Assembly: GCF_026625125.1 (NCBI RefSeq)
Contig: NZ_CP113097.1
Span: 496,001 to 560,000 of the forward strand
Source: Pseudomonas putida
Lineage (GTDB): Bacteria > Pseudomonadota > Gammaproteobacteria > Pseudomonadales > Pseudomonadaceae
Direction of reading: 5' to 3'
Length of the DNA: 64,000 bases
Made by a program: the position numbers and the translations under genes. Under the pieces are notes generated by a model that was given only the letters and a program-made list of their open reading frames with translations, was not told the DNA's origin and did no database searches. Below are positions 9,368 to 20,800 of the stretch, piece after piece. The stretch's first letter is position 1. Every line of letters starts with the position of its first letter.

Positions 9368-11284
9368 TTACAGCCTGAAGCGCCTTACCAGGTCTTGCAG
9401 GTGGGTGCCCAGCCGCGCGAGCTCGACACTGGAGCTGGCCGTCTCCTCGCTCGCCGCCGAGGTCTGGTCGGAGATATCCCGCACATTGATCACGCTGCGG
9501 TTGATCTCCTCAGCGGTTGCACTTTGCTGTTCAGCGGCGGTGGCAATCTGCTGGTTCATCGCCTGGATCGACGATACGGTCCGGGTGATGGTCTCCAGCG
9601 AAGTGCCCGCGCGGCGGGTCAGCTCGACGCTGCTGTCGGTGAGCTGGCGGCTGGCGTCCATCACGCTGGCCACTCGCTGGGTCCCGCTTTGCAAGCCGGC
9701 AATCAGCTCTTCGATCTCTTCGGTGGACTGCTGGGTACGCTGCGCCAGGCTGCGCACTTCGTCGGCGACCACGGCAAAGCCGCGTCCGGCCTCACCGGCC
9801 CGCGCCGCTTCGATGGCCGCATTCAGCGCCAGCAGGTTGGTCTGCTGGGCCACCGACTTGATCACATCCAGCACGCTGCCGATCTTGTCGCTTTCGGCCT
9901 TGAGCTGGTTCATCGCCTCGCTGGAGTTGACCACTTCACCGGCCAGGCGCTCGATTTGCGCCACGGCTTCACTGACCACCCGATCACCTTCACGCGCCTG
10001 TTGGTCGGCCATCAGGGCCGCTTCCGAGGCTTGCTCAGCGTTGCGTGCCACCTCATGCACGGTGGCCGCCATTTCGTTCATGGCGGTGGCCACCTGGTCG
10101 GTTTCGACCTTCTGGTTGCTGACCCCGGCGCTGGTCTGTTCGGTTACCGCCGAAAGCTCTTCGGCGGCGCTGGCGATCTGCGTGACACCGTCACCGATAC
10201 CCCCTATCAGTTCACGCAGGCCTTGGGTCATGCGCTGCATGCTGGCCTGCAACTGCCCCAGCTCGTCACGACGGGTTGCCAGAAGGTCCTGGCGCAGGTC
10301 GCCGTTGGCCACGCGCTCGGCGGCGGCCAGTGTCTGGCGCAGTGGCACGATGATCTGCCGAGTGATGGCCCAGGCCGCGATCAGGCCCAGCACCAATGCC
10401 AGTGCCGTGGCGCAGGCAAGCAGGGCCTTCGCCTGGCGCGAGCCTGCATCGCGGACTTCGGTCTGCGAAACCGTCATCTTCTGGCTGTTATCCATCAGCA
10501 CGGTGCCTTGATCAGTCATCACCTGCAGGGCCTGATCACTGGCCAATTGCGCGCTACCGAACTGGTTGACCGCATCGCGGTAGGCGGCGAGGGCCGACAA
10601 CGCGTCGTCGAGGCTGGCGGCATATTCGGCGGGCAGCTTGGCGGGTAGCGCCTTGAGGTTGGTCATGGCCTGGTCGATGGCGTTGAGCGCAGTCTGCTGG
10701 TAGTTCGCATCGCCACTGTAGGTGTAGCCGCGCACCTGGAAGCGTGCTTGCTGGAGCAGGGCACTGACCTCTACCGTGCTGTGATAGGGCGTGATGTCGC
10801 CGGCTTGCAGCAGGCGTTCCTGCACCTTGCTGATAAGTGCGGCTGCCTTGTCGGCGCTGTCACCCAATACGCTTCGGCTGGCTTCGCGGCGTTGCCCGGC
10901 CTGCTTGAGGTCGGCGAAAGCTTGCTGGTATTTGCGCACCGCCTCCTGCTGTTGCTGCAGGCGCTGATGATCGACGGGCTGTTCGATCTGGCCAAGCATC
11001 AGGCTGATCTGGCGGTCGAGGCTAGCGAGGGCCTTCTCCAGTTCGCCGATCGCCGCTTCGCTGCGTTCGCGCTGGTAGTGCTGCCGCGCGATGCGCAGTT
11101 CCTGGGTGCCTTGGCTGATGACCGAGATATTGCCCAGCTTGTCACCACGGTCGATGATGCTGTCCATGCCTTGCCAGCCCGTGAAGGTGATGGCCAGGGT
11201 CAGTAACAGTACCAGGCCAAAGCCCAGCCCCAATTTGCGATTGACGCTCACATTTCCCAGCGTTTCGGTAACCCATCGGAACAT
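9368..11284 (-). CDS. Methyl-accepting chemotaxis protein, HBM-type size, paralogue of its neighbour
   Basis: Second chemoreceptor of the tandem pair. TM1 is at about residues 14-34 ([18 protein letters not shown]), the periplasmic helical domain is about 250 residues, TM2 is at about 285-308, and HAMP is followed by a signalling domain whose tip is almost identical to the neighbour's. The periplasmic domains differ strongly while the cytoplasmic parts are alike, as expected for duplication followed by change of ligand. By gene order from memory it sits where KT2440 carries the citrate receptor McpQ (PP_5020); that match is unverified. A good FliA-type promoter lies upstream. Confidence 0.93.
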   Translation of the reverse strand: MFRWVTETLGNVSVNRKLGLGFGLVLLLTLAITFTGWQGMDSIIDRGDKLGNISVISQGTQELRIARQHYQRERSEAAIGELEKALASLDRQISLMLGQIEQPVDHQRLQQQQEAVRKYQQAFADLKQAGQRREASRSVLGDSADKAAALISKVQERLLQAGDITPYHSTVEVSALLQQARFQVRGYTYSGDANYQQTALNAIDQAMTNLKALPAKLPAEYAASLDDALSALAAYRDAVNQFGSAQLASDQALQVMTDQGTVLMDNSQKMTVSQTEVRDAGSRQAKALLACATALALVLGLIAAWAITRQIIVPLRQTLAAAERVANGDLRQDLLATRRDELGQLQASMQRMTQGLRELIGGIGDGVTQIASAAEELSAVTEQTSAGVSNQKVETDQVATAMNEMAATVHEVARNAEQASEAALMADQQAREGDRVVSEAVAQIERLAGEVVNSSEAMNQLKAESDKIGSVLDVIKSVAQQTNLLALNAAIEAARAGEAGRGFAVVADEVRSLAQRTQQSTEEIEELIAGLQSGTQRVASVMDASRQLTDSSVELTRRAGTSLETITRTVSSIQAMNQQIATAAEQQSATAEEINRSVINVRDISDQTSAASEETASSSVELARLGTHLQDLVRRFRL

Positions 11285-11334
11285 GTTCGACTCCCCGGTA
11301 AACTTGGCAGCACGGATTATTGTTGTGTTGCCTA

Positions 11335-11362
11335 GGCATCGGCCTGCGCCGGGGAAACTTGA
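11335..11362 (-). promoter_or_regulatory. FliA (sigma-28) promoter of the 9368-11284 chemoreceptor
   Basis: The minus strand reads TCAAGTTT, 11 bases, GCCGATGC, close to the sigma-28 consensus with the exact spacer, about 50 bases before the ATG. This implies expression together with flagellar genes. Confidence 0.7.
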
Positions 11363-11384
11363 TGGGAAAAACCTGACCCGTTTG

Positions 11385-12092
11385 TCAGAAAATCCTTGAG
11401 AGCAAGGCTGTTACGGCGGTTTCCACACGCAGGATGCGGTCACCGAGCTGTACTGGCGCGAGCCCTGCCTTGCCCAGCAGTTCGACTTCGTACGGAATCC
11501 AGCCACCTTCGGGGCCAATGGCCAGTGTTACCGGGCCTTCGACGGCGCGCGGGCAGGCGGGGTAGGGGCCGGGGTGGCCGACCAGGCCTAAGGTGCCTTC
11601 GGCGATCGCGGGCAGGCGGTCTTCGACGAACGGTTTGAAGCGTTTTTCGATGAGCACCTCGGGCAGCACCGTGTCGCGGGCCTGTTCCAGGCCCAGTATC
11701 AGGTTGTCGCGGATGCTCTCGGGGCTGAGGAACGGCGTCTGCCAGAAGCTTTTCTCGACCTTGTAACTGTTGACCAGGATCAACCGCTGTACCCCCAGCG
11801 TGGCGACGGTCTGGAACAGCCGGCGCAGCATTTTCGGCCGTGGCACGGCAAGCACCAGCGTCAGCGGCAGCTTGGCCGGCGGCGGCTGGTCGAAGCCGAC
11901 TTCAAGCTCGGCTTCGTGCTGTGCCAGGCGTACCACGGTAGCGGTGCCCATCAGGCCATTGATGCGGCCTACGCGCAGGCTGTCGCCGACCACTACGCGG
12001 TGAATTTCCTGCATATGGGTGAAGCGCCGATCGGCAAGGACGACGCGGTCGGCCGACACGAAGTCGGCCTCTTCAAGAAGCAAAAGATTCAC
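11385..12092 (-). CDS. RsmE-family RNA methyltransferase, divergent paralogue
   Basis: SPOUT-fold methyltransferase of the RsmE family (16S rRNA m3U1498). It keeps the SAM-binding knot motifs IGPEGGW and [16 protein letters not shown] near the C-terminus and an N-terminal PUA-like part. It lacks stretches seen in canonical RsmE (SRGE, SERC, ACEQCGR), which the second copy at 48202-48921 does have. In their place it carries [11 protein letters not shown] and [13 protein letters not shown]. The substrate may therefore differ from U1498. The GTG start overlaps the tatC stop by 4 bases, making it the last gene of the tat operon. Confidence 0.85.
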   Translation of the reverse strand: MNLLLLEEADFVSADRVVLADRRFTHMQEIHRVVVGDSLRVGRINGLMGTATVVRLAQHEAELEVGFDQPPPAKLPLTLVLAVPRPKMLRRLFQTVATLGVQRLILVNSYKVEKSFWQTPFLSPESIRDNLILGLEQARDTVLPEVLIEKRFKPFVEDRLPAIAEGTLGLVGHPGPYPACPRAVEGPVTLAIGPEGGWIPYEVELLGKAGLAPVQLGDRILRVETAVTALLSRIF

Positions 12093-12880
12093 GGCTGGGT
12101 CGCTGGCGGCTGGTCGTTATGGTCGTTTGCCGCTTCGTCTTCGGCATGGCTGCGCTTGCGGATCAGGCTGCCGCACAACACGCCGATCTCGAACAGCAGC
12201 CACATCGGCACGGCGAGCAAGGTCTGCGAGAAGATGTCGGGCGGGGTCAGGATCATGCCGACCACGAAACAGCCGATGATCACGTAGGGGCGGATTTTCT
12301 TCAGGTATTGCACGTCGACCACGCCGATCCACACCAGCAGCACCACCGCGACCGGGATCTCGAAGGCAACGCCGAAGGCGAAGAACAACGTCATGACGAA
12401 GTCCAGGTAACTGGAAATGTCGGTCATCATCGACACGCCTTCCGGCGTGGCGCTGGCGAAGAAGCCGAAGATCAACGGGAACACCAGGAAGTAGGCGAAG
12501 GCCATGCCGGCGTAGAACAGGAAGATGCTCGACACCAGCAGGGGGATGGCGATGCGCTTCTCGTGGCGATACAGGCCCGGGGCGATGAAACCCCAGATCT
12601 GCTGCAGGATGAACGGGATCGCCAGGAACAGCGAAACGATCATGGTCAGCTTGAACGGCGTCAAGAACGGCGAGGCCACGTCGGTGGCGATCATCGTGGC
12701 GTGGGCCGGCAGGTGTTCGCGCAGTGGTGCCGAGACCAAGGTGTAGATCTGCTGGGCAAAGGAGAACAACCCGGCAAAGATCAGGAAGATGGCAGCCACG
12801 CAGCGCAGCAGGCGGGTGCGCAGTTCGGTCAGGTGCGAGACCAGCGGCATGGGCTGGTCGTCTTGCGGTTTTTCGCTCAT
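12089..12880 (-). CDS. tatC: Sec-independent translocase TatC
   Basis: Polytopic core of the twin-arginine translocase; it binds the RR signal peptide of folded proteins. The 263 residues hold six membrane spans. Family motifs are [12 protein letters not shown] at the N-terminus and [21 protein letters not shown] in the fourth to fifth span region. It overlaps tatB (ATGA, 4 bases) and the rsmE-like gene (GTGA, 4 bases), giving a coupled tatABC-rsmE-like operon. Confidence 0.97.
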   Translation of the reverse strand: MSEKPQDDQPMPLVSHLTELRTRLLRCVAAIFLIFAGLFSFAQQIYTLVSAPLREHLPAHATMIATDVASPFLTPFKLTMIVSLFLAIPFILQQIWGFIAPGLYRHEKRIAIPLLVSSIFLFYAGMAFAYFLVFPLIFGFFASATPEGVSMMTDISSYLDFVMTLFFAFGVAFEIPVAVVLLVWIGVVDVQYLKKIRPYVIIGCFVVGMILTPPDIFSQTLLAVPMWLLFEIGVLCGSLIRKRSHAEDEAANDHNDQPPATQP

Positions 12881-13251
12881 GGGGCTCGCGGCGGTTGAGA
12901 CTGTTCGGGCTGCCCAGGTGCAGGGGCAGGCGCTACCGGTGCCGACGTTGGCGTGGCAACGGGCTGCTCGGTGGCCCCTGCAGCGGGTGGCGGGGCAGGC
13001 GGCGTCAGCGGGTTGAGGATGCGCTTGGCTTCCTGTTCCATCTGCATGATGTGCTCGTTGTGCAACTGGCGGCGGATGTCATCGGCGCCAATTTCGCGCT
13101 CGACTTCCATCTTGATCGAATTGAAGCTTCGTTTGAGCCGGCCGATCCACAGCCCTGCAGTACGCGCGGCACCGGGCAGGCGCTCGGGGCCGAGCACCAG
13201 CAGCGCTACCAGGCCGACGAGCAGTAACTCGCTGAAACTCATGCCGAACAT
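12877..13251 (-). CDS. tatB: Twin-arginine translocase subunit TatB
   Basis: Tat receptor subunit. It has a single N-terminal membrane helix with the typical [20 protein letters not shown], then an amphipathic and charged cytoplasmic helix (to about residue 75) and a Pro/Ala-rich tail. The 124-residue length fits the family. It lies 3 bases after tatA and overlaps tatC. Confidence 0.96.
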   Translation of the reverse strand: MFGMSFSELLLVGLVALLVLGPERLPGAARTAGLWIGRLKRSFNSIKMEVEREIGADDIRRQLHNEHIMQMEQEAKRILNPLTPPAPPPAAGATEQPVATPTSAPVAPAPAPGQPEQSQPPRAP

Positions 13252-13254
13252 GGC

Positions 13255-13527
13255 TCAGTCTTTCCGCTGCGGCTCTTGGACCGGCTGGGCCTGGCCCTCG
13301 ATGGTCTGGCCCTGTGGTTGTTGTGCGGTGTTCTGCACGGGCGGTACCGGCTGGGCAGGCGGTGGGGTCTGCTCGGCGGGTTTGCTTTCTTCTTCGTTCA
13401 TGGCTTTGCGGAAGCCCTTGATCGATTCGCCGAGGTCACTGCCGAAGTTCTTCAGCTTCTTGGTGCCGAACACCAGGACGACGACGACCAGCAGGACGAT
13501 CCAGTGTTTCCAGTCAAAAATACCCAT
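13255..13527 (-). CDS. tatA: Twin-arginine translocase subunit TatA
   Basis: Pore-forming Tat subunit. It has a short N-terminal membrane helix ([20 protein letters not shown]), the FG hinge, an amphipathic helix ([16 protein letters not shown]) and an acidic then Pro/Gln-rich tail, in 90 residues. It is the first tat gene and lies 25 bases after hisE, so the his genes and tat are probably co-transcribed. Confidence 0.97.
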   Translation of the reverse strand: MGIFDWKHWIVLLVVVVLVFGTKKLKNFGSDLGESIKGFRKAMNEEESKPAEQTPPPAQPVPPVQNTAQQPQGQTIEGQAQPVQEPQRKD

Positions 13528-13552
13528 GGTGCTCTCCTAGAATGCTATTGAG

Positions 13553-13888
13553 TCAGGCCGAAGGCCCGCGAGCGGCCTTTTCATCGTGCCCGGACAGGCC
13601 GAAGCGGCGCTCCAGCTCATCGAGCACGGCTTGTGGATGCTGGCCCAATGCACTGAGCATGACCAGGCTATGAAACCACAGGTCGGCGGTTTCATAGATG
13701 ACATCACTGTAATCCTTGCTGACCGCAGCGTCCTTGGCAGCAATGATGGTCTCGACGGACTCTTCGCCGAGCTTTTCGAGAATCTTGTTCAGGCCCTTGT
13801 GGTACAGGCTGGCGACGTAGGAGCTGTCGGGGGCCGCTTGCTTGCGTTCTTCGAGCACTTCGGCCAGGCGGTTGAGGGTGTCGCTCAT
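13553..13888 (-). CDS. hisE: Phosphoribosyl-ATP pyrophosphatase HisE
   Basis: Second step of histidine synthesis: it hydrolyses phosphoribosyl-ATP to phosphoribosyl-AMP. The ATG at 13888 gives 111 residues and starts [20 protein letters not shown] lies about 8 bases upstream. An upstream in-frame ATG at 13915 would run into hisI. MazG-like helices carry [13 protein letters not shown] and [10 protein letters not shown]. hisE and hisI are separate genes here, as usual in pseudomonads, and are one base apart. Confidence 0.96.
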   Translation of the reverse strand: MSDTLNRLAEVLEERKQAAPDSSYVASLYHKGLNKILEKLGEESVETIIAAKDAAVSKDYSDVIYETADLWFHSLVMLSALGQHPQAVLDELERRFGLSGHDEKAARGPSA

Positions 13889-13889
13889 G

Positions 13890-14282
13890 TCAGTGTCCTG
13901 CGTTGTAGATGGCATCCGGGTCTTTCAGCACCGGATCGACGGTTTTCCACTGGCCGTCTTCGAAGACGCGGTAGAAGCAGCTTTCACGGCCGGTATGGCA
14001 GGCGATATGGCCCAGTTGCTCGACCATCAGGATGATCACGTCGGCATCACAGTCCAGGCGCATTTCGTGCAGCTTCTGCACATGCCCCGATTCCTCGCCC
14101 TTGCGCCACAGCTTGCCACGCGAGCGCGACCAGTAGATGGCGCGTTGCTCGGCGGCAGTGAGTGCCAGCGATTCGCGGTTCATCCAGGCCATCATCAGTA
14201 CGCGTCCGGTCTTGTGGTCCTGAGCGATCGCCGGTACCAGGCCATCGCTGTTCCACTTGATCTCGTCCAGCCACTCTTTCAT
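13890..14282 (-). CDS. hisI: Phosphoribosyl-AMP cyclohydrolase HisI
   Basis: Third step of histidine synthesis, opening the adenine ring of phosphoribosyl-AMP; a zinc and magnesium enzyme. The ATG at 14282 ([19 protein letters not shown]) has GGAG upstream; a TTG four codons earlier overlaps that site. Metal-binding motifs are visible: DCDADVI and [11 protein letters not shown]. The 130-residue length is normal for the stand-alone enzyme. It precedes hisE and follows ubiB after a hairpin. Confidence 0.96.
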   Translation of the reverse strand: MKEWLDEIKWNSDGLVPAIAQDHKTGRVLMMAWMNRESLALTAAEQRAIYWSRSRGKLWRKGEESGHVQKLHEMRLDCDADVIILMVEQLGHIACHTGRESCFYRVFEDGQWKTVDPVLKDPDAIYNAGH

Positions 14283-14290
14283 CGTCGACT

Positions 14291-14321
14291 CCAAAACCGG
14301 GCCCGCTTCTGTGCCGGGCCC
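14291..14321 (-). terminator. Hairpin between ubiB and hisI
   Basis: The minus strand reads GGGCCCG, a 9-base loop, CGGGCCC, then GGTTTTGG, in the 73-base gap between ubiB and hisI. It is probably a partial terminator that lowers read-through from the ubi genes into hisIE-tat. Confidence 0.55.
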
Positions 14322-14355
14322 TTTGCGCTAGTGTGCCAGCCAGCAGCGCGGCTGG

Positions 14356-15975
14356 CTATTGGCGCACGATCAGGTAAAGGCCGGCTGCCAGCATCAGCCA
14401 CGCCGGCCAGGCGGCCGGGGCGGCCAGGCTGGCGGCCTCGGCGGCGCCTGCGGCCAGCACCGCACCGCCGCCCAGCAGGCCGGCACCGAGCAGGCGCAGC
14501 GCCCAGCGGTCGCCCTGGCGACGCCGCTCGGGCAGCTGCGGGTCGTGCAGATGCGGCTGGGAAAGACGTTCGAGCAGGTCGCGGGTCATGCCGGCCAGGT
14601 GCGGCAGCTGTTCGGCCTGGCTGTACAGGTTGCCGAACATGGCCTTGGGGCTGTAGCGCTCGCGCATCCAGCGTTCCAGGAACGGTTTGGCGGTGCTCCA
14701 CAGGTCAAGGTCAGGGTACAGCTGGCGGCCCAGGCCCTCGATGTTGAGCAGCGTCTTCTGCAGCAGCACCAACTGCGGCTGGACTTCCATGTTGAAGCGC
14801 CGGGCTGTCTGGAACAGGCGCATCAGCACTTGGCCGAAGGAAATGTCCTTGAGCGGTTTTTCGAAGATCGGCTCGCACACGGTACGGATGGCCGCTTCGA
14901 ATTCATTGGCCTTGGTATGCGCCGGTACCCAGCCCGAGTCGATGTGCAGCTCGGCGACGCGGCGGTAGTCGCGCTTGAAGAAGGCGATCAGGTTGCGCGC
15001 CAGGTAGTCCTGGTCTTCGGCGGTGAGGCTGCCGACGATCCCGCAGTCGATGGCGATGTACTGAGGGCTCCACGGTTTGACGGTGCTGACGAAGATATTG
15101 CCGGGGTGCATGTCGGCATGGAAGAAACTGTGGCGGAACACCTGGGTGAAAAACACCTCCACACCGCGCTCGGCCAGCAGTTTCATGTCGGTGCGCTGGT
15201 CTGCCAGGGTGGCCATGTCGGTCACTGGCACGCCGTAGATGCGCTCCATCACCAGCACCTTGGGGCGGCACAGGTCCCAGTAGACCTGGGGCACGTACAT
15301 CAGCTCCGAGCCTTCGAAGTTGCGCCGCAGCTGGCTGGCGTTGGCCGCCTCGCGGAGCAGGTCGAGCTCGTCGTAGATGGTTTTTTCGTAGTCGCCGACG
15401 ATCTCCACCGGGTGCAGGCGACGGGCATCGGCCGAAGCCCGCTCGGCGCCCTTGGCGATCAGGAACAGCCAGGCAAGGTCCTGGGCGATCACCGGCTTGA
15501 GGCCCGGGCGCACGACCTTGACCACCACTTCCTCGCCGGTCTTCAGGCGCGCGGCATGCACCTGGGCCACCGAGGCGGAGGCCAGCGGTTCGACGTCGAA
15601 GCGGCTGAACACTTCACCCACCTTGGCGCCAAGCTGGCTTTCGATAAGCGCCACGGCTTGTTTTGGGTCGAACGGGGGTACACGGTCCTGCAGCAGCATC
15701 AGCTCATCGGCGATGTCGGTGGGCAGCAGGTCGCGGCGGGTGGACAGCAACTGGCCGAATTTGATGAATATCGGCCCCAGGTCCTGGAGCGCCAGGCGCA
15801 GACGGGCCCCCCGGCTGAGTTCGGAGTGCCCGCGAGGCAACCAGCGCCACGGCATCAGCAGGCGCAGGCTGCGCAGCCACCACGGCAGCGGTAGGTCGAA
15901 GAGCAGGTCATCGAGGCGGTAGCGGATCACCACGCGCTGGATGCGAAAGAGACGACGGACGGCGAGCAGCTTCAT
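14356..15975 (-). CDS. ubiB: UbiB, atypical kinase-like protein for ubiquinone synthesis
   Basis: Member of the ABC1/ADCK/UbiB family, required for coenzyme Q synthesis, probably as an ATPase that helps handle the lipid intermediates. Motifs: [19 protein letters not shown] (the KxGQ signature), an Ala-rich loop ([12 protein letters not shown]), VVVKVVRPG with the lysine, and HADMHPGN with IAIDCG in the catalytic loop and metal site. Two hydrophobic segments at the C-terminus (about residues 495-537) anchor it in the inner membrane. It overlaps ubiJ by 4 bases. Confidence 0.96.
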   Translation of the reverse strand: MKLLAVRRLFRIQRVVIRYRLDDLLFDLPLPWWLRSLRLLMPWRWLPRGHSELSRGARLRLALQDLGPIFIKFGQLLSTRRDLLPTDIADELMLLQDRVPPFDPKQAVALIESQLGAKVGEVFSRFDVEPLASASVAQVHAARLKTGEEVVVKVVRPGLKPVIAQDLAWLFLIAKGAERASADARRLHPVEIVGDYEKTIYDELDLLREAANASQLRRNFEGSELMYVPQVYWDLCRPKVLVMERIYGVPVTDMATLADQRTDMKLLAERGVEVFFTQVFRHSFFHADMHPGNIFVSTVKPWSPQYIAIDCGIVGSLTAEDQDYLARNLIAFFKRDYRRVAELHIDSGWVPAHTKANEFEAAIRTVCEPIFEKPLKDISFGQVLMRLFQTARRFNMEVQPQLVLLQKTLLNIEGLGRQLYPDLDLWSTAKPFLERWMRERYSPKAMFGNLYSQAEQLPHLAGMTRDLLERLSQPHLHDPQLPERRRQGDRWALRLLGAGLLGGGAVLAAGAAEAASLAAPAAWPAWLMLAAGLYLIVRQ

Positions 15976-16595
15976 GCGTTATCGCTGGTATCAAGGGATC
16001 GGGAGAGGCGCTGCAGGCGCGCCTCGAGGCGTTCTGTATCGACCTTCAGGGTGTCTAGCTCGATGAAGGCAGCTTCAGCTTCGCGCTTGCCTACCAGGGT
16101 GCGCGACTCTTCGGCCAGGTACTCGGACAGGTTCTGGCTGAAGCGTGCCAGGCCTTGGCGGGTCCAGCGTGCACGCAGGCGCACGTGGCCGGCGAGCAGC
16201 GCAGTGGCGACCGGGCCGAGCCAGCGCTGCAGTTCGTGCTCCCAGTCCAGTTCCAGGTCCTGCAGTATGCCGAACAGGTCGAGCAGCACGGCAGTGTCGC
16301 CATGCAGTTCGACCTGAGGGCTATGCAGCACAGCGGTCTTGTCCTTGGCCACGGCCAGTTGCAGCAGGCTACCGGCCGGCGCGCGCAGGCTGCAGTCGAC
16401 CTCGCCTTGCCAGTGTGCGGCGAGCATCAGGCCCTGTTCATCGGGCAGGATGAACACTTGCAGGGCCGGCTGGCGACAATCGATTTCGATGACCTTGCCT
16501 TCCAGCGCACCCAGCCGCGGCAATGCCGTGCTGTCCAGGCGCAGGACGCGGTTCAGGCCATGTTCGACGCTGGCGAGCAGCCCTGCCAGCAACAT
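15972..16595 (-). CDS. ubiJ: UbiJ, SCP2-like ubiquinone accessory protein
   Basis: Accessory factor of the soluble Ubi complex; it carries an N-terminal sterol-carrier (SCP2) domain that can hold the prenylated intermediate. The 207 residues start [18 protein letters not shown]. The SCP2 fold covers about residues 10-120, and the C-terminus is a charged coiled coil ([21 protein letters not shown] begins near residue 170). It sits between ubiE and ubiB with 1-base and 4-base overlaps, the usual ubiE-ubiJ-ubiB order. Confidence 0.92.
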   Translation of the reverse strand: MLLAGLLASVEHGLNRVLRLDSTALPRLGALEGKVIEIDCRQPALQVFILPDEQGLMLAAHWQGEVDCSLRAPAGSLLQLAVAKDKTAVLHSPQVELHGDTAVLLDLFGILQDLELDWEHELQRWLGPVATALLAGHVRLRARWTRQGLARFSQNLSEYLAEESRTLVGKREAEAAFIELDTLKVDTERLEARLQRLSRSLDTSDNA

Positions 16596-17365
16596 CAGGG
16601 CTTGATTCCCCGGTGCACGGCGACGATGCCGCTGGTCATGTTGTGGTAGGTGACCCGGTCGAAACCGGCATCGACCATCATGGCCTTGAGGGTTTCCTGG
16701 TCGGGGTGCATGCGGATCGACTCGGCGAGGTAACGATAGCTCTCGGAGTCATTGGTGATCAGCTTGCCGGCCAGGGGCATGAAGGCGAACGAGTAGGCGT
16801 CGTAGGCCTTGGACATCAGTTTGTTGGTCGGCTTGGAGAACTCCAGGATCAACAGGCGCCCGCCCGGCTTGAGCACACGCAGCATCGAGCGGATGGCCTC
16901 GTCCTTGTGGGTGACGTTGCGCAGGCCGAAGGCGATGGTCACACAGTCGAAGTGGTTGTCCGGGAATGGCAGCTTCTCGGCGTCGGCCTGGACGAACTCG
17001 ATGTTGCCGGCAACACCGCGGTCGAGCAGGCGGTCGCGGCCGACCTTGAGCATCGAGTCGTTGATGTCGGCGAGTACCACCTGGCCGGTAGGGCCGACCA
17101 GGCGCGAAAACTTGGCAGCCAGATCACCCGTGCCGCCGGCGATGTCCAGCACCCGATTGCCGCTACGCACACCTGACAGCTCGATGGTGAAGCGCTTCCA
17201 CAGGCGGTGCATGCCGCCGGAAAGCACATCGTTCATCAGGTCGTACTTGGCAGCCACCGAGTGGAACACTTCGGCGACTTTCTTCGCCTTCTGGCTCTCG
17301 GGCACATCCTGGTAACCGAAATGGGTGGTGGGTTCGGCGTGTTCGCCTTTGCGCTGGTCGTTCAT
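16595..17365 (-). CDS. ubiE: Demethylubiquinone/demethylmenaquinone C-methyltransferase
   Basis: SAM-dependent C-methyltransferase of ubiquinone synthesis. The class I fold shows [16 protein letters not shown] (SAM loop), [29 protein letters not shown] and [13 protein letters not shown], all typical of UbiE, and the 256-residue length matches. It is the first gene of the ubi-his-tat run and is divergent from the PHA-granule protein gene, with 124 bases between the two starts. Confidence 0.97.
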   Translation of the reverse strand: MNDQRKGEHAEPTTHFGYQDVPESQKAKKVAEVFHSVAAKYDLMNDVLSGGMHRLWKRFTIELSGVRSGNRVLDIAGGTGDLAAKFSRLVGPTGQVVLADINDSMLKVGRDRLLDRGVAGNIEFVQADAEKLPFPDNHFDCVTIAFGLRNVTHKDEAIRSMLRVLKPGGRLLILEFSKPTNKLMSKAYDAYSFAFMPLAGKLITNDSESYRYLAESIRMHPDQETLKAMMVDAGFDRVTYHNMTSGIVAVHRGIKP

Positions 17366-17489
17366 ATCGCTTCACCGGAAAAAATTATCGCCATTCTAGG
17401 GCGAATGGGCGCATTTGTCTTGGCAGGGTGTACCGTGCGGCGGGGGCGGGCATAATGCCAATTATGTCTTCATATCCAGGAACACCCGT

Positions 17490-17765
17490 ATGACTCAGAT
17501 CAGCGTCGAACGCAAACACACCCTCGGTCGCGAGGCGGCCCGTGCCAAGGCTCAAACGCTGGTGGAAAAACTGAGCCGTGAATACGACCTCAAGGCCACC
17601 TGGAACGGTGACCGGGTGGACGTCGCCCGCAGCGGCGCCAACGGCAGTGTGCACATTGGCGAAGACAGCATCCGTGTGGACCTGAAACTGGGCATGATGC
17701 TGTCGATGATGAGCGGCACCATCAAGGGTGAAATCGAGCGGGCGCTGGACAAGGCGCTGGCCTGA
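17490..17765 (+). CDS. Polyhydroxyalkanoic acid system family protein
   Basis: Small protein of the PHA_gran_rgn family, found near PHA genes. The ATG at 17490 (MTQISVERKHTLGREAARAK) follows CCAGGA; 91 residues. The fold looks like START/Bet v1-type strands (ATWNGDRVDVARSGANGSVH) with a final helix (IKGEIERALDKALA). Its biochemical role is unknown; the family name comes from its neighbourhood. It ends in a strong hairpin, opposite a very large convergent gene. Confidence 0.85.
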   Translation: MTQISVERKHTLGREAARAKAQTLVEKLSREYDLKATWNGDRVDVARSGANGSVHIGEDSIRVDLKLGMMLSMMSGTIKGEIERALDKALA

Positions 17766-17770
17766 GGATG

Positions 17771-17794
17771 ACGGGCCGACCGAGGTCGGCCCGT
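17771..17794. terminator. Bidirectional hairpin between convergent genes
   Basis: ACGGGCCGAC, CGAG loop, GTCGGCCCGT: a perfect 10-base stem in the 36-base gap between the PHA-granule protein gene and the convergent DUF6543 gene. No long T run, but it is well placed to stop both transcripts. Confidence 0.65.
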
Positions 17795-17801
17795 GACACG
17801 C

Positions 17802-20800
17802 TCAATCGGCCGGAAACGGTACGATGCCGTCGACATCTTCGAGCTTCAGATCGCCCCGGTAGATCTTGATCCGTTCGGCGGTGGTGGCGTGCTTGAGTTG
17901 TTCCTCTCGCTCCAGGCTCCGGGGCTCCCAGAATTTCAAGTGGCCCTTGGCGAAGTCGCGGGCGCTGGTCTGCTGGCTGCGGTAATGAAAGTGCGCCTCC
18001 CACAGCACTTTGGCGGGGGCATGGGCGTCTCGGATTTCATACACGTCCAGAAAGTCACTTGCACGGCGCGTCGGTTTTCTCGCCACCGTTGGCGTGATCT
18101 GCAGGCGCTGCCGTTCATGCAGGTAGCGCAATGCAGCGGCATCGGGGTGTTGCGTGGTGAGGTAGGACTGGGTCAGCAGCCGTTGTTTCTCTGCCCGCAC
18201 GTAGGTTATCGCTTCCTGCAGTTCGCTGCTCAATGCGGCCAACCGGGGATCGCCTTTGATGGCCTTGAGTTTGACGGCGATCTCAAGCATGTCTTCGATA
18301 TGCCAGTCCATGAGGTTGGACAGGGCATTCGGCTCGTTGATGTGACGCGCGGCCTTGGCGATGCGCTCGTCACGGCTGGCGAGCAGGCTGGTGGCGCGTT
18401 GGCGCAGTTCGGAGGTGTTGAGGGCCACCGAAGGCTGCTCCGGCGGCAGCTCATACCACTCGCCGTCGCGCTGTTCGAACGTGCTGGCAGGTTGCTGAGT
18501 GACGGGGTCGTGTTGCACCGCTCGGTTGCTGCCGTGTGCACGGTCGACCAGCAGCCGGCGACCTTGCGCCGTCCTGATGACCGTGTTCTTGCGAGGGTGT
18601 ACACGGTGCATCACTGGAGCGGGGGCGGGGCTTGCGCCGCTGTCCACGTTCACCAGGGCACTGGCAAGCTGCGCTTCAGTGATGTGCACCAGTGTCGACA
18701 ATTCCTCGATGTACCCTTGCAGCATGGCCTGGTCGATGGCCGGGTGATCGAACGACTGCAGGTACTGGGCCTTGCCGAGCGTGGTCTGATACTCGCGTAG
18801 TGCATCGCCGAGCAAGCCTGCCTGCTCTTCCTGGGGCAGGTTTGCCGTGGCGATGCCATCATGTGTCCAGATGGTCTGTGAGAACTGCTTGCTGTCCAGC
18901 GCTTGCTGCAAGGGCAGAAGATCGACGGCCGCTTGCTCGGTCAGGCGCGTCTTGTCCAGCAACAGGTTCGCCATGTCGCTCAGCTTCTGCGCGCGAATGA
19001 TCAAGGTTGAATAGGGGCGCAGCGCCACGGCCTCTTCGATCCTGGCTTTCTTGTCCTTGTTCTGGAAGGTGATCAGCGGGTCATCCAGTATCTGCGGCAA
19101 GAGGTTGTCTAGCCGCTCACTGACCGTGAGCAGGCGGTTGACGATGCCCAGCGTGTCCTGCATGGCCTGGCGAAGTGAAACATGGCGTTGTATTTGTTCG
19201 TCGGTCACGGGCAGTTTGCTCAGGCCGACGGAGCGTTGCTCGATGCTGTTGTGGTCCGTTTGTTCCAGCAGACGGCGAAGCAACAGTATGTCGTTCTCGA
19301 CGAATGTTTCGCAAAGTACCCCCAGGCTGCGCCTGGCGCTGCCGTGCCGGTCCAGCCTGGCGAACCGGGGCTCGATCAGTTGGCGCAGGAGGGAGGCACT
19401 GGCTTGCAGCAATGACGCCTGTTTTTCCAGGCAAAGCGATATCGTGCGGATCTGCGGCATAAGCGCCTGGCGCCGGGCAGTCAGGGCCTGGTTTCGTTGC
19501 TGCAGCTGTTCGTCCATGGCTGCCGGGCCCCCTGCCCTGGCCAAGGCGTGCCCGAAGGCATTGGCATCGGCATCGTAGTCGGCCATCAATCGCTGGTTCG
19601 ACTCCAGCAGCGGTTTGATCTTCTTCAGCGCGGCGTGGTGGGTAGCCACCGCCTGGTTCAGGCTGTCGAACTGCTGCTGATTCTGCGCGACGACTTGCTG
19701 CCGGGTTCTGGGCATGCCGCCAGCCAGGGCGAGGTCCAGTACCCAGGTATCGTTCCAGCGTGTCAGCCAGGGGCCGTAACGGCGTTGGCGGCCAACGATA
19801 TGGTAGCCGTCCGGGTTGCCACCCCACCGGCTTTGCCATTCATCCATGTTTTGCGGCGGGCCGATGATTCGCAGGCCTGTTTCGCTTTCCTGCACCTCGT
19901 AGGCAGCCCCGTGCAAGTTGACGAAGTAGCGGTCATCGAGGGTATACAACCCGCGAAGCCGGCCTTGGCGCTGCACCTTGAGCCCGTCCAGGGAAATGTT
20001 GGCCTGCAGTTGCCCCAGCGCGTGTCGGGTGGGCGCTGGGAGGTTGCCCAGGCGTTGGTTGTCGCCCCAGTTCAGCAACGCGACGTGGCTTTGGGGCTGA
20101 ACCGGCGATTGCCAGGCGCCTTCGTCTGGCGCCTCCCGCCAGGGCGCAGCGGCAGCCGGGCGGGCTTCCAGGCCTTCAAGCCGTGGCAGCGGGCCTTGCA
20201 GCCGGGCCGCAGGGGGTTCTGGGGTGACACTGCCGACATCATGGATCAGCAACATGGCGACATTGGCCAGCAGGTCGGTGACTGCCAGGGCCTTTTCCTC
20301 GGGTGTGCCTTGGGTGAGTGCCGACAAATCGTCTTTCAATGCCGCCACTGCAGCCACCACCCAGGCCACGACCGCTGCCGGGCCGCGCAGTAATGGCGTG
20401 GTGGCGTTGAACAGCATCCAGCCAAGCTGCCTGGCCAGCGCCCAGCGCTGTTGCGAGTTCGAGACCGCCTGACGCGAGGCAAGCAGTAACAGTGCCTGCA
20501 CCCTGGCGTTGTGCACCTTGATGTCCAGATCGCCCCGCCAAGGCTCATGCATCAGCGTTACCGGGGTACGCAGCGACTCCAGCGCGTCATCGGTCCAGGC
20601 GGTGCCACCGCCCAGCCAGTGCGCCAGGCTGGACAGGCCCGGGTGCAGGTGAGGGCGGATGAAGCCACCGTGCTGATACACGGGCCGGTTTTCATCGTCT
20701 ATCCAGTCGAGCACGTCCTGCTGCAACTGCGCATCCGTGCGGATAAGCGCCATCAGCGCATCCAGGCTGGCATGTTCCATCAAAGGGCGTTGGGCAAAAA

